Assembly: GCF_021390155.1 (NCBI RefSeq)
Contig: NZ_CP089985.1
Span: 1,561,001-1,625,000, forward strand
Direction of reading: 5' to 3'
Source: Pseudomonas sp. HN11
Lineage (GTDB): Bacteria; Pseudomonadota; Gammaproteobacteria; Pseudomonadales; Pseudomonadaceae
DNA: 64,000 bases
Shown here piece by piece: positions 1 to 8,057 of this stretch. Position numbers and translations under genes: made by a program. Under the pieces are notes generated by a model. That model searched no databases and was not told the DNA's origin. It saw only the letters and a program-made list of their open reading frames with translations. Within the stretch, counting starts at the first letter, position 1; the number at the start of each line of letters is the position of its first letter.

Positions 1-238
1 GCAGGCTGTATCGATCAAAGGATGAAGGGTAGCGAAAACCGTCGCCAAGGGATAGGAGGTGGTGTTTTCATTGCGAGATCGACTCGTTTTCATCGGGCTT
101 CAGGGCGGGCTTTGGCCCAATGATGGCATTGCCCGTCGTTTAGTTGCGCCATAACGCGTCCTCAGGCGGTACTTTGCTTGTGCAAGCATCTTGGCGCCAG
201 TACCATTACGGCTCTCTTTTTCCGGCAGGAGCGGTTGC

Positions 239-1117
239 ATGATTGCGGGCAGTATGGTGGCACTGGTCACACCCATGGATGCACAGGGTCATCTCGACTG
301 GGACAGCCTGGGCAAACTGGTGGACTTCCACCTGCAAGAAGGCACCAATGCCATCGTGGCGGTCGGCACCACCGGTGAATCGGCCACCCTTGATGTGGAA
401 GAACACATCCAGGTCATCGAATTCGTGGTCAAGCGCGTCGCGGGCCGTATTGCCGTGATCGCCGGTACGGGCGCCAACTCGACGCGTGAAGCGATCGAGT
501 TGACCAACAACGCCAAGAAAGCCGGCGCCGATGCGTGCCTGCTGGTAACTCCGTACTACAACAAGCCGACCCAGGAAGGCCTGTACCAGCACTTCCGCGC
601 CATTGCCGAAGCGGTCGACATCCCGCAGATCCTCTATAACGTGCCCGGTCGCACCGCGTGCGATATGAAGGCCGAGACCGTGATCCGCCTGTCCACCGTG
701 CCGAATATCATCGGTATCAAGGAAGCCACCGGAGACCTGCAGCGCGCCAAGGACATCCTGGCCGGCGTGAGCAGCGATTTCCTGCTGTATTCCGGTGACG
801 ACGCCACCGCCGTAGAGCTCATCCTGTTGGGCGGCAAGGGCAACATTTCCGTGACTGCCAACGTAGCCCCGCGTGCCATGAGTGAAATGTGCGCCGCCGC
901 CATCGCCGGCGACGCCGTGACCGCCCGCGCGATCCACGAGAAGCTGATGCCGCTCAACAAGACACTGTTTATCGAATCCAACCCTATTCCCGTGAAGTGG
1001 GCGCTGACTGAAATGGGCATGATGCCGGACGGTATCCGTCTGCCGCTCACCCGTCTCAGCGAAGCCTGTCACGAACCGCTGCGACAGGCCCTGCGCCAGT
1101 CCGGCGTCCTGGTTTAA
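239..1117 (+). CDS. dapA: 4-hydroxy-tetrahydrodipicolinate synthase
   Basis: Cytoplasmic enzyme that condenses pyruvate with aspartate semialdehyde, the first committed step of lysine/diaminopimelate synthesis. The 292-residue protein has the usual family length. It carries the N-terminal MVALVTPM and GTTGESATL pyruvate-binding motifs, the YNVPGRT segment with the conserved Tyr, and the Schiff-base Lys in IIGIKEATGD. I chose ATG 239 over an upstream in-frame ATG at 191 because AGGAG lies at 227-231 and the family begins MIAGSMVAL. It is the first gene of a rightward block dapA-bamC-MBL-purC, the known Pseudomonas order. A weak sigma70-like pair (TTGTGC 178, TACCAT 201, 17-bp spacer) may be its promoter. 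Identity is close to certain. Confidence 0.97.
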   Translation: MIAGSMVALVTPMDAQGHLDWDSLGKLVDFHLQEGTNAIVAVGTTGESATLDVEEHIQVIEFVVKRVAGRIAVIAGTGANSTREAIELTNNAKKAGADACLLVTPYYNKPTQEGLYQHFRAIAEAVDIPQILYNVPGRTACDMKAETVIRLSTVPNIIGIKEATGDLQRAKDILAGVSSDFLLYSGDDATAVELILLGGKGNISVTANVAPRAMSEMCAAAIAGDAVTARAIHEKLMPLNKTLFIESNPIPVKWALTEMGMMPDGIRLPLTRLSEACHEPLRQALRQSGVLV

Positions 1118-1134
1118 TTGAGGAAGCACTACGC

Positions 1135-2250
1135 ATGAAGCGATTGGCCGGACTTTCCGCACTTGCCTTGATTATCTCCAGCACCAGTGGCTGCGGTTGG
1201 ATCTGGGGCCCGGAAGGCTACTTCCGTGACCGCGGTAGCGATTACCTGGAAGCCCAACCTACCAAACCGATGGAATTGCCGCCGGGCGTCAACGTCGCCA
1301 AGCGTCTTGACCCGTTGCTGCCGATTCCGCGCAATGTCGCCGACGACACCACCAAGGGCGAGTACGTAGTGCCACGTCCACAGCCGATCTCGGCCGTGGC
1401 GGATGCCAGCGACTACAGCCTGCAGAAGAGCGGCGACTCCCGCTGGATCGTGGCTCAGCGCCCACCTGCCGAAGTCTGGCCAGTGGCCGTGCAGTTCTTC
1501 CAGGACAATGGCTTTCGCATCGACGAGCAGCGCCCACAGACGGGTGAATTCACCACTGCATGGCAGCAGGGCAGCGAACTGTCCGCTACCATGGCCAAGC
1601 GCCTTCAAGCTGGTGGTGTAGCCGCCGACAGCGAAGCCCGTGTGCGTGTACGCATCGAGCCAGGCGTGCAGCGTAATACCAGTGAAGTCTATGTGGTCAG
1701 CGCCGAGCGTCCTGCCGGCAGCACCGCAAACGTTGACTTCACCAACCGCTCGGTCAACACCGGCGTCGACTCGGCATTGGTCGACGAGATGCTGGCCAGC
1801 ATGAGCCGTATCTCCGAGAAGGGCGGTTCCGTTTCCCTGCTCGCCGCACGTGATTACGACACCCCGAGCCGCGTCAGCCTCACCGAAGACGGCAGTGGTA
1901 ACGTGGTGCTGAACCTGGGGGAAGACCTTGACCGTGCCTGGGCCAGTGTTGGCCGCGCATTGGAGCAGGGCCCCTGGCGTGTAGAAGACATCAACCGCAG
2001 CCTGGGCCTGTACTACATCAACGTGGCCGAAAAGGCCGAGCGTAAAGATGACGAGCCTGGCTTCTTCGGCAAGTTGTTCGGCAGCCAGCCGACCAAGGAA
2101 GAGATCGAGACCCGCGCCGAGCGTTACCAGGTTCGTTTGAGCAAGGTGGGCGAAAGCGTGCAGGTCACCGTCGAGAAGAACATCAATACTGTTGCGCCTG
2201 CTGAAACAGCGCGCAAAGTGTTGGGCGTGATTCAAGACAACCTGGGCTGA
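1135..2250 (+). CDS. bamC: outer membrane assembly lipoprotein BamC
   Basis: Lipoprotein subunit of the BAM complex that folds beta-barrel proteins into the outer membrane. The 371-residue product starts with a type II signal (MKRLAGLSALALIISS) and a lipobox ending STSGC at Cys20. After it comes the unstructured N-terminal BamC segment and two helix-grip domains (roughly 95-200 and 230-350). It begins 17 bases after dapA and is followed by the MBL gene after 4 bases, so it is part of one operon. The dapA-bamC linkage is conserved in gammaproteobacteria, which supports the name. Nothing odd seen. Confidence 0.94.
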   Translation: MKRLAGLSALALIISSTSGCGWIWGPEGYFRDRGSDYLEAQPTKPMELPPGVNVAKRLDPLLPIPRNVADDTTKGEYVVPRPQPISAVADASDYSLQKSGDSRWIVAQRPPAEVWPVAVQFFQDNGFRIDEQRPQTGEFTTAWQQGSELSATMAKRLQAGGVAADSEARVRVRIEPGVQRNTSEVYVVSAERPAGSTANVDFTNRSVNTGVDSALVDEMLASMSRISEKGGSVSLLAARDYDTPSRVSLTEDGSGNVVLNLGEDLDRAWASVGRALEQGPWRVEDINRSLGLYYINVAEKAERKDDEPGFFGKLFGSQPTKEEIETRAERYQVRLSKVGESVQVTVEKNINTVAPAETARKVLGVIQDNLG

Positions 2251-2254
2251 TCCG

Positions 2255-3013
2255 GTGCGTTTTGCCGTTCTCGGCAGCGGAAGCCAAGGGAACGGTACGC
2301 TGGTCGCCCACGACGACACGTATGTGCTGGTGGATTGTGGCTTCTCGTTGCGGGAAACCGAGCGGCGCCTGCTGCGCCTGGGGGTTCACCCCGCGCAGCT
2401 GAGCGCGATTCTGGTGACCCACGAACATGCCGACCACGTGCATGGCGTGGGTTTACTGTCTCGGCGCTACAATCTCCCGGTGTACCTCAGTCGCGGTACC
2501 TTGCGCGGGATGCGCAAACCCATCGAACCCGCAGGTTTCCTGGCCGGTGGCGAGCAACTGCAAATCGGAGCCTTGAGCATCGACGTGATTGCCGTCGCGC
2601 ACGACGCCCAGGAACCGACTCAGTATGTATTCAGTGACGGTGAGCGACGCTTCGGCGTGCTCACCGACCTGGGCTCCTACTGCGCCAAGGTGTTGGACGG
2701 TTACCGGAACCTCGATGCCTTGATGATCGAGTCCAACCACTGCCGAGACCTGTTGGCTCGCGGTCATTACCCCTACTTTCTCAAGCAGCGGGTGGGTGGC
2801 GAACTGGGACATTTGAACAACCACCAGGCGGCGTACCTGGTGTATGAGTTGGGCTGGCAAGACTTGCAACACCTGGTCCTGGCCCACCTGAGCAGCAAGA
2901 ACAACCTGCCGCAGCTGGCCCGGCAATGTTTTGTCGACACCCTCGGGTGCGACCCGGACTGGCTGCAACTGGCCGATCAAGATTCAGGGCTCGACTGGCG
3001 ACATATCGCCTAG
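2255..3013 (+). CDS. MBL-fold metallo-hydrolase (WalJ/YycJ-like)
   Basis: A 252-residue metallo-beta-lactamase-fold protein. It opens MRFAVLGSGSQGN, as in YycJ/WalJ-type hydrolases, and has the metal motif THEHADHVHG near residues 53-62. Further ligands are likely Asp in LTDLG (about 139) and His in the ESNHC segment (about 158). Start is GTG 2255, four bases after bamC, so translation is probably coupled. This position between bamC and purC is conserved in Pseudomonas. The substrate is not known from sequence; a 5'-3' exonuclease role has been proposed for relatives (family knowledge). Confidence 0.88.
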   Translation: MRFAVLGSGSQGNGTLVAHDDTYVLVDCGFSLRETERRLLRLGVHPAQLSAILVTHEHADHVHGVGLLSRRYNLPVYLSRGTLRGMRKPIEPAGFLAGGEQLQIGALSIDVIAVAHDAQEPTQYVFSDGERRFGVLTDLGSYCAKVLDGYRNLDALMIESNHCRDLLARGHYPYFLKQRVGGELGHLNNHQAAYLVYELGWQDLQHLVLAHLSSKNNLPQLARQCFVDTLGCDPDWLQLADQDSGLDWRHIA

Positions 3014-3040
3014 CCCACCATTTAGCAAGCGGAGCCCATC

Positions 3041-3754
3041 ATGGAAAAACGTGAAGAACTCTACCGCGGCAAAGCCAAGTCGGTGTACAAGACCGACGAC
3101 GCCAACCGCCTGATCCTGCTGTTTCGCAACGACACCTCGGCGTTCGACGGCAAGCGCATCGAACAACTTGATCGCAAAGGCATGGTGAACAACAAGTTCA
3201 ACGCCTTCATCATGCAGAAACTCGAAGCGGCCGGCATTCCGACCCAATTCGACAAACTGCTGGGCGACAACGAGTGCCTGGTCAAGAAGCTCGACATGAT
3301 CCCGGTGGAATGCGTCGTGCGTAACTACGCCGCTGGCAGCCTGGTCAAACGTTTGGGCGTGGAAGAGGGCCTCAAGCTCAACCCCTATACCTTCGAACTG
3401 TTCCTGAAGGACGACGCCAAGGGCGACCCGTTCATCAACGAATCCCACGTCGTGGCATTCGGCTGGGGCACCGCTGAGCAACTGGCACGCATGAAGGAGT
3501 TGTCTCTCAAGGTCAACGACGTGCTGAGCAAGCTGTTCGACGACGCTGGCCTGCTGCTGGTGGACTTCAAGCTCGAATTTGGCGTATTCCACGACGGCTC
3601 CATCGTCCTGGGCGACGAATTCAGCCCGGACGGCTGCCGCCTGTGGGACAAGGACACCAAGAAGAAGATGGACAAAGACCGCTTCCGCCAGGGTCTTGGT
3701 GACGTCATCGAAGCCTACGAAGAAGTCGCCAACCGTTTGGGCGTACCGCTTTAA
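3041..3754 (+). CDS. purC: phosphoribosylaminoimidazole-succinocarboxamide synthase
   Basis: SAICAR synthetase of purine biosynthesis: ATP-dependent ligation of CAIR with aspartate in the cytoplasm. The 237-residue length is typical of the bacterial enzyme. Visible motifs are [18 protein letters not shown] at the N terminus, the [14 protein letters not shown] substrate loop, and LVDFKLEFG...DEFSPD near residues 172-195 (Mg/ATP binding). The start ATG has an AGCGGAG-like site just upstream. It is the last gene of the chromosomal block before tRNA-Ser. No clear terminator separates it from the tRNA promoter. Confidence 0.97.
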   Translation: MEKREELYRGKAKSVYKTDDANRLILLFRNDTSAFDGKRIEQLDRKGMVNNKFNAFIMQKLEAAGIPTQFDKLLGDNECLVKKLDMIPVECVVRNYAAGSLVKRLGVEEGLKLNPYTFELFLKDDAKGDPFINESHVVAFGWGTAEQLARMKELSLKVNDVLSKLFDDAGLLLVDFKLEFGVFHDGSIVLGDEFSPDGCRLWDKDTKKKMDKDRFRQGLGDVIEAYEEVANRLGVPL

Positions 3755-3799
3755 TCGACGCAAGCATCTGATAGCACGGAAAAAAATCGCGCCAGCGCT

Positions 3800-3827
3800 T
3801 TGCTTTCCTGATTCACGCTGTTATGAT
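3800..3827 (+). promoter_or_regulatory. promoter of tRNA-Ser
   Basis: TTGCTT (3800-3805) and TATGAT (3822-3827), 16 bp apart, sit just ahead of the tRNA. They are followed by a GC-only discriminator (GCGCGCC), as in growth-rate and stringently controlled stable-RNA promoters. Confidence 0.6.
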
Positions 3828-3837
3828 GCGCGCCGTT

Positions 3838-3927
3838 GGAGAGATGCCAGAGTGGCCGAATGGGACGGATTCGAAATCCGTTGTACCTTCACCGGTACCT
3901 AGGGTTCGAATCCCTATCTCTCCGCCA
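3838..3927 (+). tRNA. tRNA-Ser(CGA)
   Basis: The 90-nt gene has a 7-bp acceptor stem, GGAGAGA pairing with TCTCTCC, discriminator G and encoded CCA. The anticodon loop TTCGAAA gives anticodon CGA (reads UCG). A long variable arm and the T-loop GGTTCGAATCC are present; the long variable arm marks it as class II. Its last 17 bases (TCCCTATCTCTCCGCCA) are part of the integration site of the element to the right. The gene stays intact because the element rebuilds its 3' end. Confidence 0.96.
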
Positions 3928-3928
3928 T
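3911..3928 (+). repeat. attL, 18-bp core in tRNA 3' end
   Basis: TCCCTATCTCTCCGCCAT, identical to 13984-14001. It covers the 3' arm of the T stem, the acceptor strand and CCA of the tRNA plus one base. Confidence 0.92.
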
Positions 3929-3935
3929 ATATATA

Positions 3936-3975
3936 AAATCCCTGTAATTCAATGAGTTACGGGGATTTTTTTTTT
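3936..3975 (+). terminator. element-borne terminator after tRNA-Ser
   Basis: The ATCCCTGTAA / TTACGGGGAT stem (one G-T pair) with a 9-base loop is followed by a run of about 10 T. It lies just inside the left end, so the tRNA now terminates on element DNA. Confidence 0.85.
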
Positions 3976-3977
3976 GG

Positions 3978-4000
3978 ATTCTACCCAGTATTTCTATCCA
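3978..4000 (+). repeat. candidate integrase arm sites, left end
   Basis: ATTCTACCCA at 3978-3987 and a degenerate copy TTTCTATCCA at 3991-4000, 13 bp apart. The same decamer is repeated with the same 13-bp pitch at the right end (13900 and 13913), in the same orientation. The arm-site role is inferred from symmetry around the att cores. Confidence 0.6.
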
Positions 4001-4087
4001 CTTTAAAACTATAGCGCGGCTATTCTGGCGCTAGGTTTTCTCTCGCCTATGCTTGCCGTTCCTTTCCTTCAATATGGAGCATACGGC

Positions 4088-4273
4088 ATGTATTTTGAGG
4101 TTTATCAGCAGGCGGGCCAATCCCTCCTAGGCGGTCAGTGGAGGTGGCGTCTGAAAGCGGCGAATCATCAAATAATTGCTCAAGGAGAGTCCTACCATAA
4201 CCAGCAGGATTGTCTGGCTGCGATTGGTTTGGTTATGGACACCAACCGCACCACGCCGGTTAGGCAGGGCTGA
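4088..4273 (+). CDS. DUF1508 (YegP-like) small protein
   Basis: A 61-residue protein starting MYFEVYQQAGQ. Its WRWRLKAANHQIIAQGESYHN segment is the hallmark of the DUF1508 repeat (beta strands with FRFRLKA.NG..I..SE.Y). A single repeat is present, whereas YegP has two. I chose ATG 4088 because GGAG sits at 4076-4079 and the family motif begins there; a longer frame from 4049 exists. It is the first gene inside the left end of the element and is followed by its own terminator. No biochemical function is established for the family. Confidence 0.75.
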   Translation: MYFEVYQQAGQSLLGGQWRWRLKAANHQIIAQGESYHNQQDCLAAIGLVMDTNRTTPVRQG

Positions 4274-4278
4274 CCAAA

Positions 4279-4314
4279 CGCGTAGTTGGAACCTTTCAGC
4301 TACGCGCTGTTTTT
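4279..4314 (+). terminator. terminator after the DUF1508 gene
   Basis: CGCGTAG / CTACGCG stem with a 14-base loop, then CTG and five T. It starts six bases after the stop codon. Confidence 0.75.
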
Positions 4315-4585
4315 AACTCAATTTTTCGTCTTCACTGACTCACACGAACGACATTTACGGATAGTCCAAAATATCGTCGCGAGAGCCGACCGGTTAAGAC
4401 CAGCCTACAAATGAGAATCACTCCCGTTCGGCAAATGTGAAAATATGAGAGGTTTGGGGCGGCTCACTGGCTACCCCTGACATGGAGTGGGAAGAGGAGC
4501 TATCGCGTCTCAGAGGGGCTGAAACCGCCTAGAAAAGACGGTTCTTGAGGGAGGAAATGCTTCAGCCTTCGTTCGCGGCTTATTA
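4315..4585. other. non-coding stretch, no gene recognised
   Basis: About 270 bases between two outward gene ends. Only very short open frames occur, for example one beginning MEWEEELS at 4482 that stops after 16 codons. No RNA or repeat was recognised. It could be a relic of a lost cargo gene. Confidence 0.4.
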
Positions 4586-5152
4586 TCACTTGTTCCAGTG
4601 ACGCTTCACTGTTGCTATGCCAATCTTCAACTCGGTAGCTACCTGTGCCTGAGTTTTGTCTTGTGCTTTCAGGCGCTGAACATCTGCTGTGGTGTCTGTG
4701 GCTTCAGGACGGCCAAGCTTCTTGCCTTCTGCTTTGGCCCGCAGCAAACCTTGCTGTGTACGCTCGATAAGCAAGTCACGTTCAAACTCAGCTACCGCCC
4801 CCAGCACTTGCATGGTCATCTTGCCTGCTGCACTGGTCAGGTCTACACCGCCAAGAGCGAGGCAGTGAACACGGATACCATTCTCTGCCAGATGCTCGAC
4901 TGTCTGGCGTACATCCATCGCGTTGCGCCCCAGACGGTCAAGCTTAGTAACGATCAGTACGTCACCCGATTCCATACGTTCTAGGAGCTTCTGGAAACCT
5001 GCACGCTCCTTTGCAGCGACGCTACCCGACACCGTTTCTTCCACTACACGACTAGCCTGTACATCGAAGCCAGCAGCTTTCACTTCCTGCACTTGGTTTT
5101 CAGTGAACTGGTTGGAGGTGCTGACTCGGCAGTAGAGGAATGTACGTGACAT
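4586..5152 (-). CDS. serine recombinase (resolvase/invertase family)
   Basis: A 188-residue small serine recombinase. Visible are [11 protein letters not shown] with the catalytic Ser at position 10, TKLDRLGRN (active-site Asp/Arg), [32 protein letters not shown] (dimer and E helix), and a C-terminal helix-turn-helix (about 150-187: [31 protein letters not shown]). ATG 5152 was chosen because the family starts there and GGAG lies about 10 bases upstream; the frame continues to 5206. It lies alone and leftward, with GGTATC repeats in its promoter region that may be its binding sites. It may resolve element dimers or invert DNA; the actual substrate is unknown. Confidence 0.9.
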   Translation of the reverse strand: MSRTFLYCRVSTSNQFTENQVQEVKAAGFDVQASRVVEETVSGSVAAKERAGFQKLLERMESGDVLIVTKLDRLGRNAMDVRQTVEHLAENGIRVHCLALGGVDLTSAAGKMTMQVLGAVAEFERDLLIERTQQGLLRAKAEGKKLGRPEATDTTADVQRLKAQDKTQAQVATELKIGIATVKRHWNK

Positions 5153-5164
5153 GATGTTGGCTCC

Positions 5165-5265
5165 GGTATCGTTTAACGTGGTATCAGTGTACCAAGGTAT
5201 CAACAAGACACAAAGCCTATTTTGATGATCCTAAATACCGTCTGTCAGGAAGGTATCGTTTAACG
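5165..5265. repeat. GGTATC repeat cluster upstream of the recombinase
   Basis: GGTATCGTTTAACG occurs exactly twice (5165-5178 and 5252-5265), and the GGTATC core occurs at 5165, 5180, 5196 and 5252. The first three are 15 and 16 bp apart. The placement directly upstream of the recombinase gene suggests a res-like or autoregulatory site (inference). Confidence 0.55.
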
Positions 5266-5328
5266 GTCGTTTGATGATGCCAAGCTTTACATGGTGCATG
5301 CGGGTAGGCATGAAGGCTAGAGACAAAG

Positions 5329-6132
5329 CTATGCGGGCGCTTTCTGTTCCGGATGCGGAATGGCGACGCACACTGCCGAACCCACTCGAAAGCTTTCCTG
5401 TTTCAGCACTGCTGCTATTCCATGCTTTTTGAACTGCGTAAGAATCTGTCCGGCAATGTTGTCGCAATAATGGATCATGAGGTTCCCAATCGTGTCTCTC
5501 TTATCTGCCGAGGCGTAGATGAGGGCGGCATGGCTAGGTAGTAGATGGTCGCCATAGTAGGGAAGCTCGCGAGCATTGATCGCAGGATGCGCCCGCAAAT
5601 CATGGTCTACGACGACACCTAGACGGCTTGAACGTAGGTGTGGCGTGTCCATGTGCCGAGTCAAAGCCAGGTGCCAGCCCAATGGCTCGTGGGAAGCTAT
5701 GAAGTCAGGGTCTAGGATCAGATAAGTCACGAGCGGTTGAAAGATTGATTTCTCGTGAAGGGATTGCAACGGCTCAGCGATGACGCTGACAGTAGCTGCG
5801 CTCACCACGTAACCATCGAACCGTATTGGTCCTTGTTTGTCCGCAATTGTGTTCGTGTCTACAGCTGCTAGGTAATCAAAGCGAGTCTGCAATTCCTGCG
5901 TATAGGTCTCTTGCAAGCTGAAGTCATTTGTAGGGGTGGAGAGAATGATTTTGTCACCCTTGGTCTTTGGGTGCGATAGCTTGCGGTGAATGGAGCTGGG
6001 GTCAACTTCGGCTACGGTCAGGCCGCCTTTTGGATCAACCATCATTGTGAGTTGCGACACAAGGTCGGCTGTGTGGCCATACACATAGTCGTCACGAGGT
6101 ATCTCAGGGACACCTTTGCGTTTCTTCGACAT
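5329..6132 (-). CDS. unknown protein, possible RNase H-fold
   Basis: A 267-residue protein that I do not recognise with certainty. It starts MSKKRKGVPEIPRDDY (ATG 6132 with AAAGGAAG 8 bases upstream; the frame runs on to 6375 without a start signal). Acidic motifs on predicted strands are spaced as AAVDTNT (about 95), GVVVDHDLRA (about 178) and IYASADKRD (about 210), followed by a long helix. That spacing resembles RNase H-like nuclease folds such as DUF3800, but this is only a guess. No signal peptide or membrane segment is seen. It is divergent from an unknown gene at 6215, with an 82-bp shared promoter region. Confidence 0.6.
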   Translation of the reverse strand: MSKKRKGVPEIPRDDYVYGHTADLVSQLTMMVDPKGGLTVAEVDPSSIHRKLSHPKTKGDKIILSTPTNDFSLQETYTQELQTRFDYLAAVDTNTIADKQGPIRFDGYVVSAATVSVIAEPLQSLHEKSIFQPLVTYLILDPDFIASHEPLGWHLALTRHMDTPHLRSSRLGVVVDHDLRAHPAINARELPYYGDHLLPSHAALIYASADKRDTIGNLMIHYCDNIAGQILTQFKKHGIAAVLKQESFRVGSAVCVAIPHPEQKAPA

Positions 6133-6214
6133 ACGATTGCTTCCTTTGTGATGGTGTAATGCCATTGTGCGGCTGCTACGATGGGAAATCATCAAGCAAT
6201 CGAGCGTGTGATCT

Positions 6215-6601
6215 ATGAACAAGCCCCGAGCCTTAACCATTACCGTTGAAGGCAAGTCGGATGAACACCTTCGAAAGCTGTTGGAGTTAGCCCTGTTTGA
6301 TTTGGATAAGCTCCGGGAGGATACGTGGCACAGATTCGAGGGGGAATCAGTCGGTGCGGCTATGGACGGCGACATGGGTTGCTACAAGGTGGAGTACAAG
6401 GTAGGTACGCACGCCCTTGTAGCAGCGCACGAAGATTTGGTTGCGAAGGGATACAAGCGGACCAATACGTATACTTGGGAAACGGTTAAATACGGCGTCT
6501 ATGAACATAGCGAGTTACCTCCCGTTAGGTTGTATCTAGACACTGCTGAGGCAGGTGAACACGACCTGGAAGAACACGAGAAAAACGTAACACGTATCTG
6601 A
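6215..6601 (+). CDS. hypothetical cargo protein
   Basis: A 128-residue acidic, soluble protein (MNKPRALTITVEGKSDEHLRKLLELALFDL at the start, split here only for description). The beginning suggests a beta strand and an amphipathic helix. Later segments CYKVEYKV and GYKRTNTYTW suggest further strands, so a small alpha/beta fold is likely. No family recognised. It is divergent from the 5329-6132 gene; these two may act together. It is followed 49 bases on by the SPOR lipoprotein gene on the same strand. Confidence 0.6.
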   Translation: MNKPRALTITVEGKSDEHLRKLLELALFDLDKLREDTWHRFEGESVGAAMDGDMGCYKVEYKVGTHALVAAHEDLVAKGYKRTNTYTWETVKYGVYEHSELPPVRLYLDTAEAGEHDLEEHEKNVTRI

Positions 6602-6650
6602 TCTTCGATTGGCAGCTCTTCTGCACAAACCACAGGCAAGGACGCACGGC

Positions 6651-7268
6651 ATGAAAAGTACAACGTTTCTGCTTTTAGCCATGGTGGCGTTGACTACCGG
6701 CTGCGGCCCTTCGCCTGAAGAGGTTGGCGAACAAACGAAACTGTCCATGCAGGAAAAGCTAAATACAGATGAGAATTTTAATAAGTATGAGCTAAACGTC
6801 CGCGAAGTCACCGCGATACATGAGGCGGGCAATAAATACAAAGGTTTGGCTGAAATTGAAAGTGGCACTGAGCGCTATCAAGTCACAATAGATATCATCG
6901 CGGATGGGAAAAACATCTTTTGGGAAGCGAAGCCTATGGCATTTGCTTTTGTTCTCCGCCTAAAACCCAAACCACTTGAGACTGGCCCCCTTGCATCGTT
7001 TCAGAATAAAAACATAATTTGGAGCGTGCAAGTCGCGTCTCTTTCATCTGAGTCAACAGCCTTACAGATAATGGATCACCTAAAACGGGCTGGATATGTT
7101 GTCTACCGAACCCAGAGAGACAACAAAAATCGTATTTTTGTTGGACCTATATCGGACCGGGGAGAGGCAGACCGGGTACGGCAAAAATTGGATCGGGATC
7201 ATAACCTAAAAGGTTTTGTGGTTCGATATCTTCCTGAGCCAGCTACCGCCATTGAAGAGAACAAATAG
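6651..7268 (+). CDS. lipoprotein with C-terminal SPOR domain
   Basis: A 205-residue protein. A type II signal peptide MKSTTFLLLAMVALTTGC predicts lipid attachment at Cys18. A charged alpha/beta region (25-90) follows, then a C-terminal SPOR-like domain (about 125-195) with WSVQVASLSSESTA, LKRAGYVVYRT, RIFVGPISDRGEADRVRQKL and GFVVRYLP. SPOR domains bind denuded glycan at the septum (family knowledge). I chose ATG 6651 because AAGGA lies 8 bases upstream and the lipobox fits. Being cargo of a mobile element, it might act as a surface or envelope factor, for example superinfection exclusion; that is speculation. Confidence 0.78.
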   Translation: MKSTTFLLLAMVALTTGCGPSPEEVGEQTKLSMQEKLNTDENFNKYELNVREVTAIHEAGNKYKGLAEIESGTERYQVTIDIIADGKNIFWEAKPMAFAFVLRLKPKPLETGPLASFQNKNIIWSVQVASLSSESTALQIMDHLKRAGYVVYRTQRDNKNRIFVGPISDRGEADRVRQKLDRDHNLKGFVVRYLPEPATAIEENK

Positions 7269-7607
7269 TCATAGAAGCAACGGGATCAGCTTTGCGTTCG
7301 CATATGTTAGAGCATAACCTTCTACGAATGCAGGAAACGCCCCTGCATCCCAAGGCCCACCAACCGCCTCACCATTAACGAATACAGCACCATTTATCCA
7401 ACTGCGGGACATTGTGGTAAGAAGCTTAAACAAGCCTACGGCTTCGCTAGGGGGGACTTCCGATTCTATCTGCACAGACCAGCGTCCAGACCTCTCAAGA
7501 TACTGCCAGCGCTCTCTTAGTGGCGAGAACGAGCCGATAGAAGGTTTGGTGTTGCTGTCTAGGTTGTCTGCCGAAGCCTTCAATATAAACCAATAGAAAT
7601 ACGTCAT
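7269..7607 (-). CDS. hypothetical protein
   Basis: A 112-residue soluble protein (MTYFYWFILKASADNL...). The central part has RWSVQIESEVPPSEAVGLFKLL, and the end FVEGYALTYANAKLIPLLL is hydrophobic. No family recognised. Its ATG overlaps the stop of the upstream gene at 7604 by four bases (ATGA), so the two are co-translated. Its stop abuts the convergent lipoprotein gene. Confidence 0.6.
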   Translation of the reverse strand: MTYFYWFILKASADNLDSNTKPSIGSFSPLRERWQYLERSGRWSVQIESEVPPSEAVGLFKLLTTMSRSWINGAVFVNGEAVGGPWDAGAFPAFVEGYALTYANAKLIPLLL

Positions 7608-7870
7608 TGGTTACTTCCCTGTAGCAATTTGAGTCTTGCATCTAAAATTCTAATTTGTCCTTCCATATCGTTATTTATCCTGTCTTGCCTTTCAGCGTTA
7701 TTATTAATTTTTCTCTCGGTGTAGTTAACCAGTGAGTCCAGTCTCTGCCGGATCGCATCATCACTACTATGGTCAGCCTTCCCTGTGATCAATGCAAATG
7801 TCAGCAATGAAATACAGATAACACCTATGAGTGCGAACAGGCCTAGGACGGCAGTTGCAATATTATTCAA
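7604..7870 (-). CDS. small membrane protein with coiled coil
   Basis: An 88-residue protein with one N-terminal transmembrane helix (about residues 4-28, IATAVLGLFALIGVICISLLTFALI, shown only as its span). An Asn/Arg-rich coiled coil to the C terminus follows (RQRLDSLVNYTERKINNN...). The topology suggests a membrane anchor with a helical tail. First gene of a two-gene leftward unit with 7269-7607. No family recognised. Confidence 0.6.
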   Translation of the reverse strand: MNNIATAVLGLFALIGVICISLLTFALITGKADHSSDDAIRQRLDSLVNYTERKINNNAERQDRINNDMEGQIRILDARLKLLQGSNQ

Positions 7871-7918
7871 TCTTCTAAACCTTCTTATTCTTAATAGTTT
7901 TAGCTTATTATTAAACCA

Positions 7919-7937
7919 AATGTAATAATATTACATT
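7919..7937. promoter_or_regulatory. palindrome upstream of the 7870 gene
   Basis: AATGTAAT-AAT-ATTACATT, a perfect 8-bp inverted repeat in AT-rich DNA 49 bases upstream of the start at 7870. It could be an operator for the leftward pair; no regulator is assigned. Confidence 0.4.
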
Positions 7938-8001
7938 ATTGGCGGAGAAATGCATCGTGCTAAACAGTTGGCGTCAATAATCCAGCAAACATGCAGGGTG
8001 T

Positions 8002-8028
8002 AATGAAGAAGGGAGACTCATGCCTCCC
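8002..8028 (-). terminator. terminator-like hairpin after the 8058-8755 operon
   Basis: On the minus strand GGGAGGCATGAGTCTCCC forms a 5-bp stem with an interrupted T tract (TTCTTCATT). It lies 30 bases past the stop at 8058. Weak. Confidence 0.4.
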
Positions 8029-8057
8029 ATACTTCGGTTTTATCAATTCCTGCTTGC

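Noticed and set aside
1129..2319. 396-residue frame antisense to bamC
   Set aside because: No SD or family motif, and it is the mirror of a certain gene in GC-rich DNA.
5329..6375. 348-residue version of the unknown cargo protein
   Set aside because: Upstream 81 residues overlap the divergent gene, and the good SD belongs to ATG 6132.
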